This document shows, one piece after another, positions 51,285 to 59,200 of a stretch of 64,000 nucleotides of DNA. Each line of letters begins with the position of its first letter. Position 1 is the stretch's first letter. Where the stretch lies: positions 124,001-188,000 of the forward strand of contig JACKBV010000005.1 of NCBI GenBank assembly GCA_020634315.1, given 5' to 3'. The notes below the pieces were generated by a model. That model saw nothing but the letters and a program-made list of their open reading frames with translations, was not told the origin of the DNA and ran no database searches. This DNA is from Ardenticatenaceae bacterium (GTDB taxonomy: Bacteria; Chloroflexota; Anaerolineae; Promineifilales; Promineifilaceae). The position numbers and the translations under genes are program-made.

Positions 51285-54200
51285 CTATGCATTTTTTACG
51301 CCATTCACAAACAAGGGCAGCCCACTCATGCCCCGTTCGCCGCGATGGTGGCGGGGATGCTGCCAGGGGAAAATATGATTTTCAGGATGAGGCATCAACC
51401 CCATCACATTACCTGCCGCATTGCACAAGGCCGCAATGTCGGCAATGGAGCCATTGGGGTTTGCCGGGTAAGGTACGGCCGTATATTCCTCACTCTGGTT
51501 GTCGCTTGCCGCATACTGGAGCGGAATAAGGTTGTTCGCTTGTAGTTCGGCTAATGTCGTCTCGTCCTGTACCGCCAGGCGACCTTCGCCATGGGCAACC
51601 GGGCAAAGAATGGGGTTTGTCAGGCCCTGGGTGAAGATGCTGGGGCTGGCGGTATTGGGTTGTAGCGTTACCCAGCGGCACTCAAAATGGCCGGACGCGT
51701 TGTACGTCAGGGTAACTGAGCGCGATGCGAGATTGCCAGGGAGAAGATTGGCCTTAACCAAAACCTGGAAGCCGTTGCAAATGCCGAGAATGGGACGGCC
51801 GTTTTCCGCAAACGCCTGCATCTGTTCATTAAGCCGGTACTGCAAATCAACCGACCACAACACACCAGCTCCCAAATCATCGCCATAAGAAAAGCCGCCA
51901 GGAACAACCAGCATTCCATAATCGAGCAGCCGCCTTTCCCCGGCCAACAATTGGTTGATGTGTACGACCTCTGGCGTGCCGCCCGCCATTTGCACAGCCA
52001 ACACCGCATCATGATCGCGGTTTGTGCCGTTGGCATGCAAAATGAGGACACGGGGCTGTTTTTGAAGGGACGGAGGCGCGTAATCGGTGAGTGGTGAGCG
52101 GTGAGCGGGCGTCCGTTGTTTGTAATTGGCGGCTGAGTTTACCGCTGTCGATTCACCGTTTACGGGGAGATGGCCGCGCCATGCTGTTTCCAATTCATGA
52201 ACCGGCACATCAATAACCGTTGCGCCAGTGGCGTTGGTGATGCGCAATGCGCTGCCGCCAATGACGCCAATGCAGTTGTGCGGCACATCGGCCAAAATTT
52301 GGTCAAGCTGCGGCATGTCGGCGGGGCGCACCTCAATGAGGAAGCGGCTGAGGCTTTCGCTAAAGAGAATGGCATCGTCGGCGGCATAAGCCCAATACGG
52401 ATCGCGCGGGATGCTCATCACTTTCACTTCAGCGCCAAGTCCGCCTGCCAGGCACATCTCGGCCAGCGCAACGGCAATGCCCCCTTCGGCGCAGTCATGA
52501 CACGCTTGCACAATGCCTGCCTGGATAGCCTGGTGCAGTTTGCGGAAATGGCCGAGGGCGTTGGCTACCGGTTTGGGCACATTGCGGTGCTGCGGTCGTA
52601 TGCTGCCGCCTACCAGACCGTAATGACTGCCGCCTAGTTCGGCACCTGTTTCGCCAACGGCGATGAGGAAATTCCCCGCCTGCTTCAAATCCATGCTGGC
52701 TGTTTTGCTGACATCGGGCACAATGCCCAGGGCTGAGATGAGCAGCGTGCCGGGGATGGCGTGTTTTTCGCCATCGGCGCCGGTGTATTCGTTGTTCAAG
52801 CTGTCTTTGCCGCTGATGAAGGGGGTTTGGTAGGCGAGGGCGGCATCGTAGCAGCCTTGCGCTGTGCGCACCAGGCTGCCGAGACGGTCGGGCAGGGTGG
52901 GATTGCCCCAGCAGAAGTTGTCAAGAATGGAGACTTGATCCGGGTCTGCGCCCACGGCGACAACGTTACGCATGGCTTCGTCAATGGCGGCGTAGGCCAT
53001 CTTGTAGGGATCGAGGTCGGTGTAGTTGGGGCGCAAGCCATTGCTCAGGGCGGCGCCTTTGGGAGAGTGGGTGTTGCCTGCTCGCAGTGTGGGCTGGGGG
53101 ACGAGAACGGCCGCGTCGGATGGCCCATGATTGGCAATACCGGTGAGTGGTTTAACGGCCGTTCCTCCCTGCACCTCATGGTCATACTTGCGAATCACAT
53201 CTTCCTTCGAGCGGACGTCGGGGTGCGCCAGCAGGGCGAGCAGCGCAGATTGGGGATCGATGATTGGCGATTGCGGGTTGATCTCCGACGACTGGTCATC
53301 GCTCACCTGCTGCCATTCCGCCTTTAACTGTCGCCGCGGAATGCCATTGTGCAGGAAATCCATGCTGAGGTCGCCGACTTTGCGTTCGCCGTAGAAGATT
53401 TCCATGCGTGCTGTGGGGTCAAATGTGCCCAGGATGGTGGCTTCTACATCTTGCCCGGCGCAGATGGCTTGCAGGCGCGGTAAATTGGCTGATGGAACGG
53501 CCAATACCATGCGTTCTTGCGCTTCACTGAGCCAGATTTCCCAGGGGCGCAAGCCAGGGTATTTCAGTTGTACGTCTTGCAATTGCACGCGTGCGCCGAC
53601 GTGTTCCCCCATTTCGCCAACGGCCGAGCTGAAGCCGCCTGCGCCGCAGTCGGTGATGGCTGTGTACAGCTCTTCGTTACGCGCTTGCAGCACCACTTCT
53701 TGCACTTGCTTTTCCATGATGGGGTTGCCAATCTGTACGGCCGTTCCCGCAATCTCGCTCGTCTGCACATCCATTTCCATGCTGGAAAAAGTCGCGCCGC
53801 GCAGCCCATCGCGCCCGGTGCGGCCGCCAATGGCGACAATCAGATCGCCGGGCTGTACCGTCGTCGGATGGGTGTTGTGTGGCAAAATGCCCAGACAGCC
53901 ACAAAAAACAAGCGGGTTTGCCGTGTAGCCGGGATGGTACTGAATCGCGCCATTGACTGTGGGAATCCCCATTTTGTTGCCGTAATCTTCAATGCCGTGA
54001 ATGACGCCATCGGCGATGCGTGCCGGATGCAGCACGCCGGTCGGCAAATCATTGTGAGCCATGTCGGGCGGGCCAAAGCAAAGGACATCGGTGTTGGCAA
54101 TGGGGCGGGCGCTGACGCCTAAAACATCGCGCACGACACCGCCAACGCCGGTATTGGCCCCGCCAAATGGCTCCAGGGCAGACGGGTGGTTGTGTGTCTC

Positions 54201-55094
54201 CACTTTGAAGGCCAGGTCAAACTGATCATCGAAGGCGATAATGCCCGCATTGTCTACAAAAGCGGAGTGTACCCAGGGCTTGTTGATTTGCTCGGTGGCG
54301 GCGCGGATGTACTGGTTGAGAATGCCATCCACCATTTCCACCTGTCCGTCCGGGCCGGTGTATTCGATGAGCGCCTTGAATGTTTTGTGGCCGCAATGTT
54401 CGCTCCATGTTTGTGCCAACATCTCCAACTCGACATCGGTGGGATCGCGTTGCTCTGCCTGGAAATAGGCGCGAATGGCTTGCATTTCTGCCAGATCAAG
54501 GGAAAGGCGGCGCTCCTGGCTGATGGACAGCAGTTCGCCGTCGCTGACATGGCGCAGGGGGATGCTCTCAACGGTGTCGTCTGTTCCCTGGTAGGGGAAA
54601 AATGGCGGCGTGATGGCTTCATTAAGGGCGAAGCGTTGGATGACCGGGTTGGCGAAAATTTCGTTGGCGAGCGCATGGTGTGTGGCCTCGTCTATTTGGC
54701 CGCTGAGATAGTAGCGCTGCCCGGTTGCCGCGCGGTGCAATCCGTCGATGCCCAGCAAATGCGCGGCGCGGAGGAGGTTGGCCGCGGGGGGATCGGTGAC
54801 GCCCGGAAGAAGGGTGACGTCAATGGTGAAGGGGGCGTGTTGGGTGATGGCGGGTGCATCGTGAATGGTGAATTCCTCGGTGATCGGATCGGCGAGGAGT
54901 TCGGCGGCCAGGCGCTGTGCGGCAGCGGCGGTGAGGTGGCCTTGCAGGAAATAGAGGCGGGTGGCATGGCAGTCTGCCAGTTGGGTGTAGCTAAGTTGGT
55001 GGGCGGCGTGGAGATAGGAACGGCCGTTTCCCGTTTCATCACCCTGCTGCCGACGAGGCATAACTTCAATGAAAAAAGTGTTTATTGTCTCCAT
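51285..55094 (-). CDS. purL: FGAM synthase, PurS-PurS-PurL-PurQ fusion
   Basis: 1269 residues; converts FGAR to FGAM with ATP and glutamine-derived ammonia. Two PurS-like repeats at about 45-90 and 120-165 (RLYFLQGHLTAAAAQRLAAELL and RYYLSGQIDEATHHALANEIF) replace separate PurS subunits. The PurL core (about 185-990) has TWSEHCGHKTFKA, VETHNHPSALEPFGGANTGVGG, GRDGLRGATFSS and DCAEGGIAVALAEMCLAGG. PurQ (about 1012-1269) has VPGGFSYGDDLGAG, GICNGFQ with the nucleophile Cys, and MPHPENH. Linkers at about 595-615 (NPQSPIIDPQS) and about 985-1010 contain repeat-like DNA. First gene of the pur operon; AAAGGAG precedes the start. Confidence 0.96.
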   Translation of the reverse strand: METINTFFIEVMPRRQQGDETGNGRSYLHAAHQLSYTQLADCHATRLYFLQGHLTAAAAQRLAAELLADPITEEFTIHDAPAITQHAPFTIDVTLLPGVTDPPAANLLRAAHLLGIDGLHRAATGQRYYLSGQIDEATHHALANEIFANPVIQRFALNEAITPPFFPYQGTDDTVESIPLRHVSDGELLSISQERRLSLDLAEMQAIRAYFQAEQRDPTDVELEMLAQTWSEHCGHKTFKALIEYTGPDGQVEMVDGILNQYIRAATEQINKPWVHSAFVDNAGIIAFDDQFDLAFKVETHNHPSALEPFGGANTGVGGVVRDVLGVSARPIANTDVLCFGPPDMAHNDLPTGVLHPARIADGVIHGIEDYGNKMGIPTVNGAIQYHPGYTANPLVFCGCLGILPHNTHPTTVQPGDLIVAIGGRTGRDGLRGATFSSMEMDVQTSEIAGTAVQIGNPIMEKQVQEVVLQARNEELYTAITDCGAGGFSSAVGEMGEHVGARVQLQDVQLKYPGLRPWEIWLSEAQERMVLAVPSANLPRLQAICAGQDVEATILGTFDPTARMEIFYGERKVGDLSMDFLHNGIPRRQLKAEWQQVSDDQSSEINPQSPIIDPQSALLALLAHPDVRSKEDVIRKYDHEVQGGTAVKPLTGIANHGPSDAAVLVPQPTLRAGNTHSPKGAALSNGLRPNYTDLDPYKMAYAAIDEAMRNVVAVGADPDQVSILDNFCWGNPTLPDRLGSLVRTAQGCYDAALAYQTPFISGKDSLNNEYTGADGEKHAIPGTLLISALGIVPDVSKTASMDLKQAGNFLIAVGETGAELGGSHYGLVGGSIRPQHRNVPKPVANALGHFRKLHQAIQAGIVQACHDCAEGGIAVALAEMCLAGGLGAEVKVMSIPRDPYWAYAADDAILFSESLSRFLIEVRPADMPQLDQILADVPHNCIGVIGGSALRITNATGATVIDVPVHELETAWRGHLPVNGESTAVNSAANYKQRTPAHRSPLTDYAPPSLQKQPRVLILHANGTNRDHDAVLAVQMAGGTPEVVHINQLLAGERRLLDYGMLVVPGGFSYGDDLGAGVLWSVDLQYRLNEQMQAFAENGRPILGICNGFQVLVKANLLPGNLASRSVTLTYNASGHFECRWVTLQPNTASPSIFTQGLTNPILCPVAHGEGRLAVQDETTLAELQANNLIPLQYAASDNQSEEYTAVPYPANPNGSIADIAALCNAAGNVMGLMPHPENHIFPWQHPRHHRGERGMSGLPLFVNGVKNA
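53255..53277. repeat. Short repeat inside purL linker
   Basis: Matches 48325-48347 in purK around GATTGGCGATTG; encodes NPQSPIIDP in the PurL linker. A related non-coding stretch (CGATTGACAAATCGCC) lies between purN and the GT1 gene near 39850. Confidence 0.65.
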
Positions 55095-55136
55095 GTAGCT
55101 CCTTTACAGGTGGCAGGCATCATACCCGCCAAAACG

Positions 55137-55169
55137 AAAAACTCCCGCAGCGATGAGATGTGGGAGTTT
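55137..55169 (-). terminator. Leader terminator 2 upstream of purL
   Basis: Minus-strand AAACTCCCAC / GCGGGAGTTT stem ending in TTTTT, 43 bp before the purL start. A terminator this close to the start of an operon suggests attenuation. Confidence 0.7.
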
Positions 55170-55184
55170 GAACGTCGTGGAATT

Positions 55185-55268
55185 TTATGCAATTGATGGT
55201 ATGCGCGTGAAAGCCCGAAGCCAAGCGGGACGTGGTATGTAAAAAATCAGGCACAGCAGTATCTTCAT
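55185..55268 (-). CDS. Possible second uORF in the purL leader
   Basis: 27 codons starting MKILLCLIFYIPRPAW; its ATG overlaps the stop of the first uORF (ATGA). It runs through terminator 1. Weak evidence, listed because of the overlap and position. Confidence 0.25.
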   Translation of the reverse strand: MKILLCLIFYIPRPAWLRAFTRIPSIA

Positions 55269-55278
55269 GCTGTACCTG
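55241..55278 (-). terminator. Leader terminator 1 upstream of purL
   Basis: Minus-strand CAGGTACAGCA / TGCTGTGCCTG, 11 bp with one G-T pair, 9-nt loop, then ATTTTTT. The stop codon of the first uORF (55265-55267) lies within this hairpin. Confidence 0.75.
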
Positions 55279-55318
55279 CCTTTCCGTCTGGGTCGTGATG
55301 AGTCACAAAAAACCTCAT
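55265..55318 (-). CDS. Possible purL leader peptide (uORF)
   Basis: 17-residue ORF MRFFVTHHDPDGKAGTA with ATG exactly 8 nt after the -10 box, as in hisL, so it would be translated from a leaderless message. It ends in the hairpin of terminator 1. The controlling amino acid or ligand is not obvious. May be fortuitous. Confidence 0.4.
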   Translation of the reverse strand: MRFFVTHHDPDGKAGTA

Positions 55319-55326
55319 GGACAAGT

Positions 55327-55355
55327 ATTGTAGCGCAGGATTAAGACCGTGTAAA
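55327..55355 (-). promoter_or_regulatory. Promoter of the purine operon
   Basis: Minus-strand TTTACA (55350-55355), 17-bp spacer, TACAAT (55327-55332). The predicted start is 1-3 nt before the uORF ATG at 55318. Confidence 0.7.
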
Positions 55356-55364
55356 AGCCTTATG

Positions 55365-56129
55365 TCACGTTGATGGCAGTAACCCTTTTTTTTGTAAAAA
55401 CTGCTGTGTAATCGCCTCACCTTTTGTGACAGCTTTAACATACCAGGACAATGCCAATGCCTGTTTTTCGGCGGCAGTTAACTGCCACGGGTGGGGAGAA
55501 GTGCGCAGACGATTGGTGAGGTCGTACAAAAATAAAGCGGCCGTGACGGAAATGTTGAAACTTTGTGTGAAGCCAGACATCGGGATTTTGACAAAAAGAT
55601 CGGCGAGATCGTGTGCTTCCTGGCTCAGCCCCCTTTTTTCGGTGCCAAAGCAAAGGGCGACCGGTTGATCTAGCGGCAGTTCATGCAATGGGATGCTGTC
55701 GGCATGTAAGGTTGTGGCGACCAGGCGATACCCTTTTGCTTTGAGCGCGTTGAGGCAGGTTTGGGTTGTCTGCCCTTCCATTTCACGGTACTGATGCAGC
55801 GTCAGCCATTTGGAAGCGCCCATCACGATTTCGGTGTTGGGCCTGAACGAATACTCTTTTTCGATGATGTGGACATCTTGCACGCCAAAACATTCGCAGG
55901 AGCGCAAAACGGCGCTGGCGTTGTGTGGTTGGTAGACATTTTCCAAAACCACAGTCAGATACCGCGTGCGTTGGTCGAGCACTTCTGGGATCAAGGTGCG
56001 GCGGCGCGGCTGCAAAAATTGGGATAGATATGCGATTAATTCATGTTGGGCGGCTTCGTCCAGTGTATGAAGCATCGAGGTGACGTCTTGTTTTTCGTTT
56101 GCTGGTTGTTGGGCTATGATTTTGCTCAT
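55365..56129 (-). CDS. trmH: SPOUT RNA 2'-O-methyltransferase, TrmH-like
   Basis: 254 residues. The three SPOUT motifs are intact: LENVYQPHNASAVLRSCECFGVQDVHII (motif 1, about 60-87), VALCFGTEKRGLSQEA (motif 2, about 153-168) and VKIPMSGFTQSFNISVTAALFLYDL (motif 3, about 181-205). The NXXXXXRSCECFGV form and the C-terminal tail favour TrmH, which methylates G18 in tRNA, but other TrmH-family targets are possible. Its ATG (56127-56129) shares bases with the ATG of the divergent gene (CATG). An internal ATG at 56075 is an alternative start. Ends 10 bp before the pur promoter. Confidence 0.88.
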   Translation of the reverse strand: MSKIIAQQPANEKQDVTSMLHTLDEAAQHELIAYLSQFLQPRRRTLIPEVLDQRTRYLTVVLENVYQPHNASAVLRSCECFGVQDVHIIEKEYSFRPNTEIVMGASKWLTLHQYREMEGQTTQTCLNALKAKGYRLVATTLHADSIPLHELPLDQPVALCFGTEKRGLSQEAHDLADLFVKIPMSGFTQSFNISVTAALFLYDLTNRLRTSPHPWQLTAAEKQALALSWYVKAVTKGEAITQQFLQKKGLLPST

Positions 56130-57417
56130 GTCTTTACGTAAACATACCCTGCTTTGGGTGATTTTGCTACTGTACCTGGTGTTGGGAACCTTGTTTGCCG
56201 TGTATACGCCGGCGTGGCAGGCTCCTGACGAACCGGCTCATTATAATTATGTGCGGCAGTTGGCGATGGGCCATTGGCCGGTGATGGAATTGGGTGATTA
56301 TGATGAGGCGTATAAGAATGAGGTGATTGGGTCTGGGTTTGCGCCGCAGTATGATGTGAGCGTGATTACCTATGAAGATTGGCAGCCTCCTTTGTATTAT
56401 TTGTTGTTGACCCCTGTGTTTTGGCTGACAAATGGATCGCTGTTGGCGCTGCGCCTGGTTTCGCTGTTGTTGGGGGCGGGGGTGGTGGCTCTGGCGTATG
56501 GGGTGGCGTGGCGTGTCTTTGCCGAAGACCGCTGGCTGGCTGGCGGAACGGCCGTTTTCGTGGCCTTTGTCCCGCAGCATCTGGCAATTCTCGCTTCTGT
56601 AAACAATGATGCTTTGGCGGAACTGTTGATTGCGGCGATTTTGTTTTTGCTCGTTGCGCGTGTCGCCATGCAGCCACGTCATTGGGTTTTGTTGGGCGTC
56701 TTGTTGGGGTTGGGCTTGCTGACAAAGGGAACGGTTTACCCGGTAACGGCCGTTATCGGCATTGCCTTGTTGTGGCGTTATTGGCGCGATTGGCGCGGCT
56801 TGATACAGACTGGCTTGTGGGCTTTCGTGCCCGCATTTTTGTTGGGCAGCTTGTGGTGGGGACGCAATATCATTCTCTATGGTGGGTTGGATATTCTGGG
56901 CAAAGCGACGCATGATGCCGTTGTTGTTAACCAGCCGCGCACGGCCGATTTGTTGGCGCAAGTGGGATTGGGCGGCGCGATTCAACAGCTTGTGCGCACA
57001 ACATTTAACAGCTTTTGGGGGCAGTTTGGGTGGATGGCTTTGCCCATGTTGAACCCTGGCTGGTTATACCCGTTGCTGTGGCTGTTTACGGCCGTAGCCT
57101 TTATGGGTCTTTTGCGCCATTGGCAGCAGCGCACAACGCCTGACAATCAACCCGCTTTGATCTTGTTTTCTTTGTTTTTGTTGACGTTGGCGGTGCATCT
57201 TGTCTATAACGTGACTTTTATTCAGCATCAGGGGCGGTATCTTTTCCCGGCGCTCATCCCGATTGGGGTGGGGGCGATGGTTGGCGTGATGGCGTGGATA
57301 CGGCCGTTTACCCCCCGTTGGCCCATTTTGCAGCAGCTCGTTCCCATCGGCCTGGCATTGGCGCTCATCACCCTGGACGTGTGGGCGCTGTTCCGCATCA
57401 TTGTGCCCAATTTATAA
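56128..57417 (+). CDS. DUF2142-like polytopic membrane protein (glycosyltransferase-C type)
   Basis: 429 residues, about 11 membrane helices. After the first helix, TPAWQAPDEPAHYNYVRQLA (about 22-41) carries the acidic first-loop motif of GT-C enzymes; WQPPLYYLLLTPVFW follows and the C-terminal FIQHQGRYLFPALIPIGVGAMVG is characteristic of DUF2142/ArnT-like proteins. These use polyprenyl-phosphate sugars and act on the outer face of the membrane. ATG 56128 follows -10 TATGAT (56115-56120) by 7 nt, so the message is probably leaderless. Confidence 0.83.
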   Translation: MSLRKHTLLWVILLLYLVLGTLFAVYTPAWQAPDEPAHYNYVRQLAMGHWPVMELGDYDEAYKNEVIGSGFAPQYDVSVITYEDWQPPLYYLLLTPVFWLTNGSLLALRLVSLLLGAGVVALAYGVAWRVFAEDRWLAGGTAVFVAFVPQHLAILASVNNDALAELLIAAILFLLVARVAMQPRHWVLLGVLLGLGLLTKGTVYPVTAVIGIALLWRYWRDWRGLIQTGLWAFVPAFLLGSLWWGRNIILYGGLDILGKATHDAVVVNQPRTADLLAQVGLGGAIQQLVRTTFNSFWGQFGWMALPMLNPGWLYPLLWLFTAVAFMGLLRHWQQRTTPDNQPALILFSLFLLTLAVHLVYNVTFIQHQGRYLFPALIPIGVGAMVGVMAWIRPFTPRWPILQQLVPIGLALALITLDVWALFRIIVPNL

Positions 57418-57421
57418 AGCC

Positions 57422-57453
57422 AAAAGCCTGGTTTTGTACAAAACCAGGCTTTT
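57422..57453. terminator. Bidirectional terminator between convergent genes
   Basis: Perfect palindrome AAAAGCCTGGTTTTG / TACAAAACCAGGCTTTT arms, flanked by A and T runs on both strands; serves the DUF2142 gene and the LPETG gene. Confidence 0.9.
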
Positions 57454-57487
57454 ATAAACTGCCAATGTCAGCGTAGGATGACGGTTG

Positions 57488-58102
57488 TTAATTACTGCGT
57501 AAGCGGCGTGCCACAACAAAAACGGCAATCAAGACAAATGCGGCTAACAAAGCGCCCCAGGTCTCAAAGCCCGTTTCCGGCAAAGTGTCCGAGCCGCCAC
57601 CACTGCTGCTGCTGCCGCCAGATGTGCTGCCACTGCCGCTGCTGCCTCCAGCAATAGCAATCGGTGTCGGTGTGCTGTCGGCGTCGCCCGTGAATTCGCT
57701 CGTTCCTTCAACCGTTACTTCTGGCGTTTCGTCGTCAGCGCCAACAACAACCGGCGTTTCGGTGGGTATGGGCGTATTCGTCGGCGCAGGCGTATTTGTC
57801 GGCGCAGGCGTATTTGTCGGCGGGATAGCTTCCGCAGTCATGGCTTGCACGGTCATGGATTCAATGGTAATGGCAACGGCCGTATTCGTGACGGCGATAA
57901 TGGCATTTTCTGTTTCGCGTGCCGCCACAGTCACTTGCGTGATTTCCGAGCCATTGCCATCGCCGCGCAGCAAAAATGCGCTGGCGCAAATGGCAGACAA
58001 AATCAGCGTGACCGTTAAAACCCCTACCGCTATTAAAAATGGACGGCGACTTCCTGCTCCGCCTTCACTACCTTCTTCGTCGATGATAAAGTCTTCAGAC
58101 AT
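57488..58102 (-). CDS. LPETG-anchored cell-wall-type surface protein
   Basis: 204 residues. Acidic N-terminus, one membrane helix (about 22-45), a threonine/alanine-rich ectodomain, a PTNTPAPTNTP repeat (about 98-113), a G/S-rich linker, and a C-terminal sorting signal: LPETG (about 173-177), hydrophobic stretch ALLAAFVLIAVFVVA and RRLRSN. This is the form recognised by sortases in Gram-positive bacteria. The ectodomain has no recognised fold; it looks like a spacer. No sortase lies in the window. Having both an N-terminal anchor and a C-terminal sorting signal is uncommon. Confidence 0.75.
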   Translation of the reverse strand: MSEDFIIDEEGSEGGAGSRRPFLIAVGVLTVTLILSAICASAFLLRGDGNGSEITQVTVAARETENAIIAVTNTAVAITIESMTVQAMTAEAIPPTNTPAPTNTPAPTNTPIPTETPVVVGADDETPEVTVEGTSEFTGDADSTPTPIAIAGGSSGSGSTSGGSSSSGGGSDTLPETGFETWGALLAAFVLIAVFVVARRLRSN

Positions 58103-58132
58103 ATCGTCCTCCTGTTCAGGCTGTGGCCAATG

Positions 58133-59200
58133 CTAAATGATTGTATCCAGGTTCGCGTAAGGAACAAACACGACCGTGCCATCGGCAAGTTTAACATCAG
58201 CGCCATAGGCAACAATACCCGTCTCCGTTCGTTTGCGATAATGATTCAGCCGCACCACCTGCCCGGTCTGTCCGGTGTAAGGCGCACGCAAGATGCGCAC
58301 CATTTGTTCGGCAGCCAGTGGTTGGTATTCTGGCGGTGATTGCAGCATTCCTGTCGAAATTTCATGCGGGATAATCAACTCTGGGCGATTGCCCCAATAA
58401 TCGGGTTCTCGTGCAAACAAAGCGACATCCCCCTCCGCATGTTTGCGGATGAGGAAGAAGATGTGGCGTGCCATGCCTTGTTTGCCGATACCGTCGGTGA
58501 CAATAATGGGGAAGGGCGCTTTTTGTGCCCAGGGCAAGCTTTCTGCGGAGATGCTGCCCACAATGAGACCGCTGGCTCCAGCACGCTGCAACGAGGTTAA
58601 CAATTCGGGCTGGCTTAAAACGGCGACAACGGCGACATTCCCTTCGATCTCTTCTTTGATCTGCTCTTGGGTCAACTGCTCGCTTTCGGCATCGGAGATA
58701 ATCTTGAGCTTGCCGTTGCTTTCCTTGCCGTTGCCCCAAACCCCTTGAATTTGCGTGCCAATTACTTCAAGGACAATGCCACGATTGGGAATGGCGTTGA
58801 CGACTCTGGCACGCACCAAAGCGCGTAGTTCGAACCATTCGTGCTGTTGAAGGATGATACGGCCGTTATTCAGCCCATAAAACGTCCCTTCAACCGGCGA
58901 TTCCAAAACCTGTTTGCCCAATGCGCGTTTCCGATGCAACAGGGGTTCGCCCGCCTGCACCTCTTGCCCCATGCTCACGACCATGTGCTTTGACACTTCA
59001 TCAGGAGAAATGCCCCATAATTCGCTGGCGGGGACAATGCGAAAACGCGTCGCTTGCTGGGTGCGAGCCACCACTTGAACGGGTTGTACTTCTTGCCCTG
59101 GGCTGACAATCACTTCGCCTCGTTGTGGCAAAAGGCGTTCGCGTCGCAGCCTGGTTTGGGATTGAATGATGGTTGTGTATGTGTAGATTGTCATTCTCAT
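58133..59200 (-). CDS. Hypothetical protein in MutL-like cluster
   Basis: 355 residues, soluble, not recognised as a named family. N-terminal region has QRGEVIVSPGQEVQPVQVVART and VVSMGQEVQAGEPLLHRKRALG, resembling a biotinyl/lipoyl-like or RnfC-like barrel; the middle has VAVVAVLSQPELLTSLQRAGASGLIVGSI (a Rossmann-like motif); the end has TGQTGQVVRLNHYRKRTETGIVAYGADVKLADG, KOW-like. ATG 59200 overlaps the stop of the MutL-like gene as ATGA, so they are co-translated and probably act together. Confidence 0.75.
   Translation of the reverse strand: MRMTIYTYTTIIQSQTRLRRERLLPQRGEVIVSPGQEVQPVQVVARTQQATRFRIVPASELWGISPDEVSKHMVVSMGQEVQAGEPLLHRKRALGKQVLESPVEGTFYGLNNGRIILQQHEWFELRALVRARVVNAIPNRGIVLEVIGTQIQGVWGNGKESNGKLKIISDAESEQLTQEQIKEEIEGNVAVVAVLSQPELLTSLQRAGASGLIVGSISAESLPWAQKAPFPIIVTDGIGKQGMARHIFFLIRKHAEGDVALFAREPDYWGNRPELIIPHEISTGMLQSPPEYQPLAAEQMVRILRAPYTGQTGQVVRLNHYRKRTETGIVAYGADVKLADGTVVFVPYANLDTII

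Noticed and set aside
54186..55196. 336-codon frame opposite to purL
   Set aside because: Lies fully antisense to the PurS/PurL part of purL and has no domain features.
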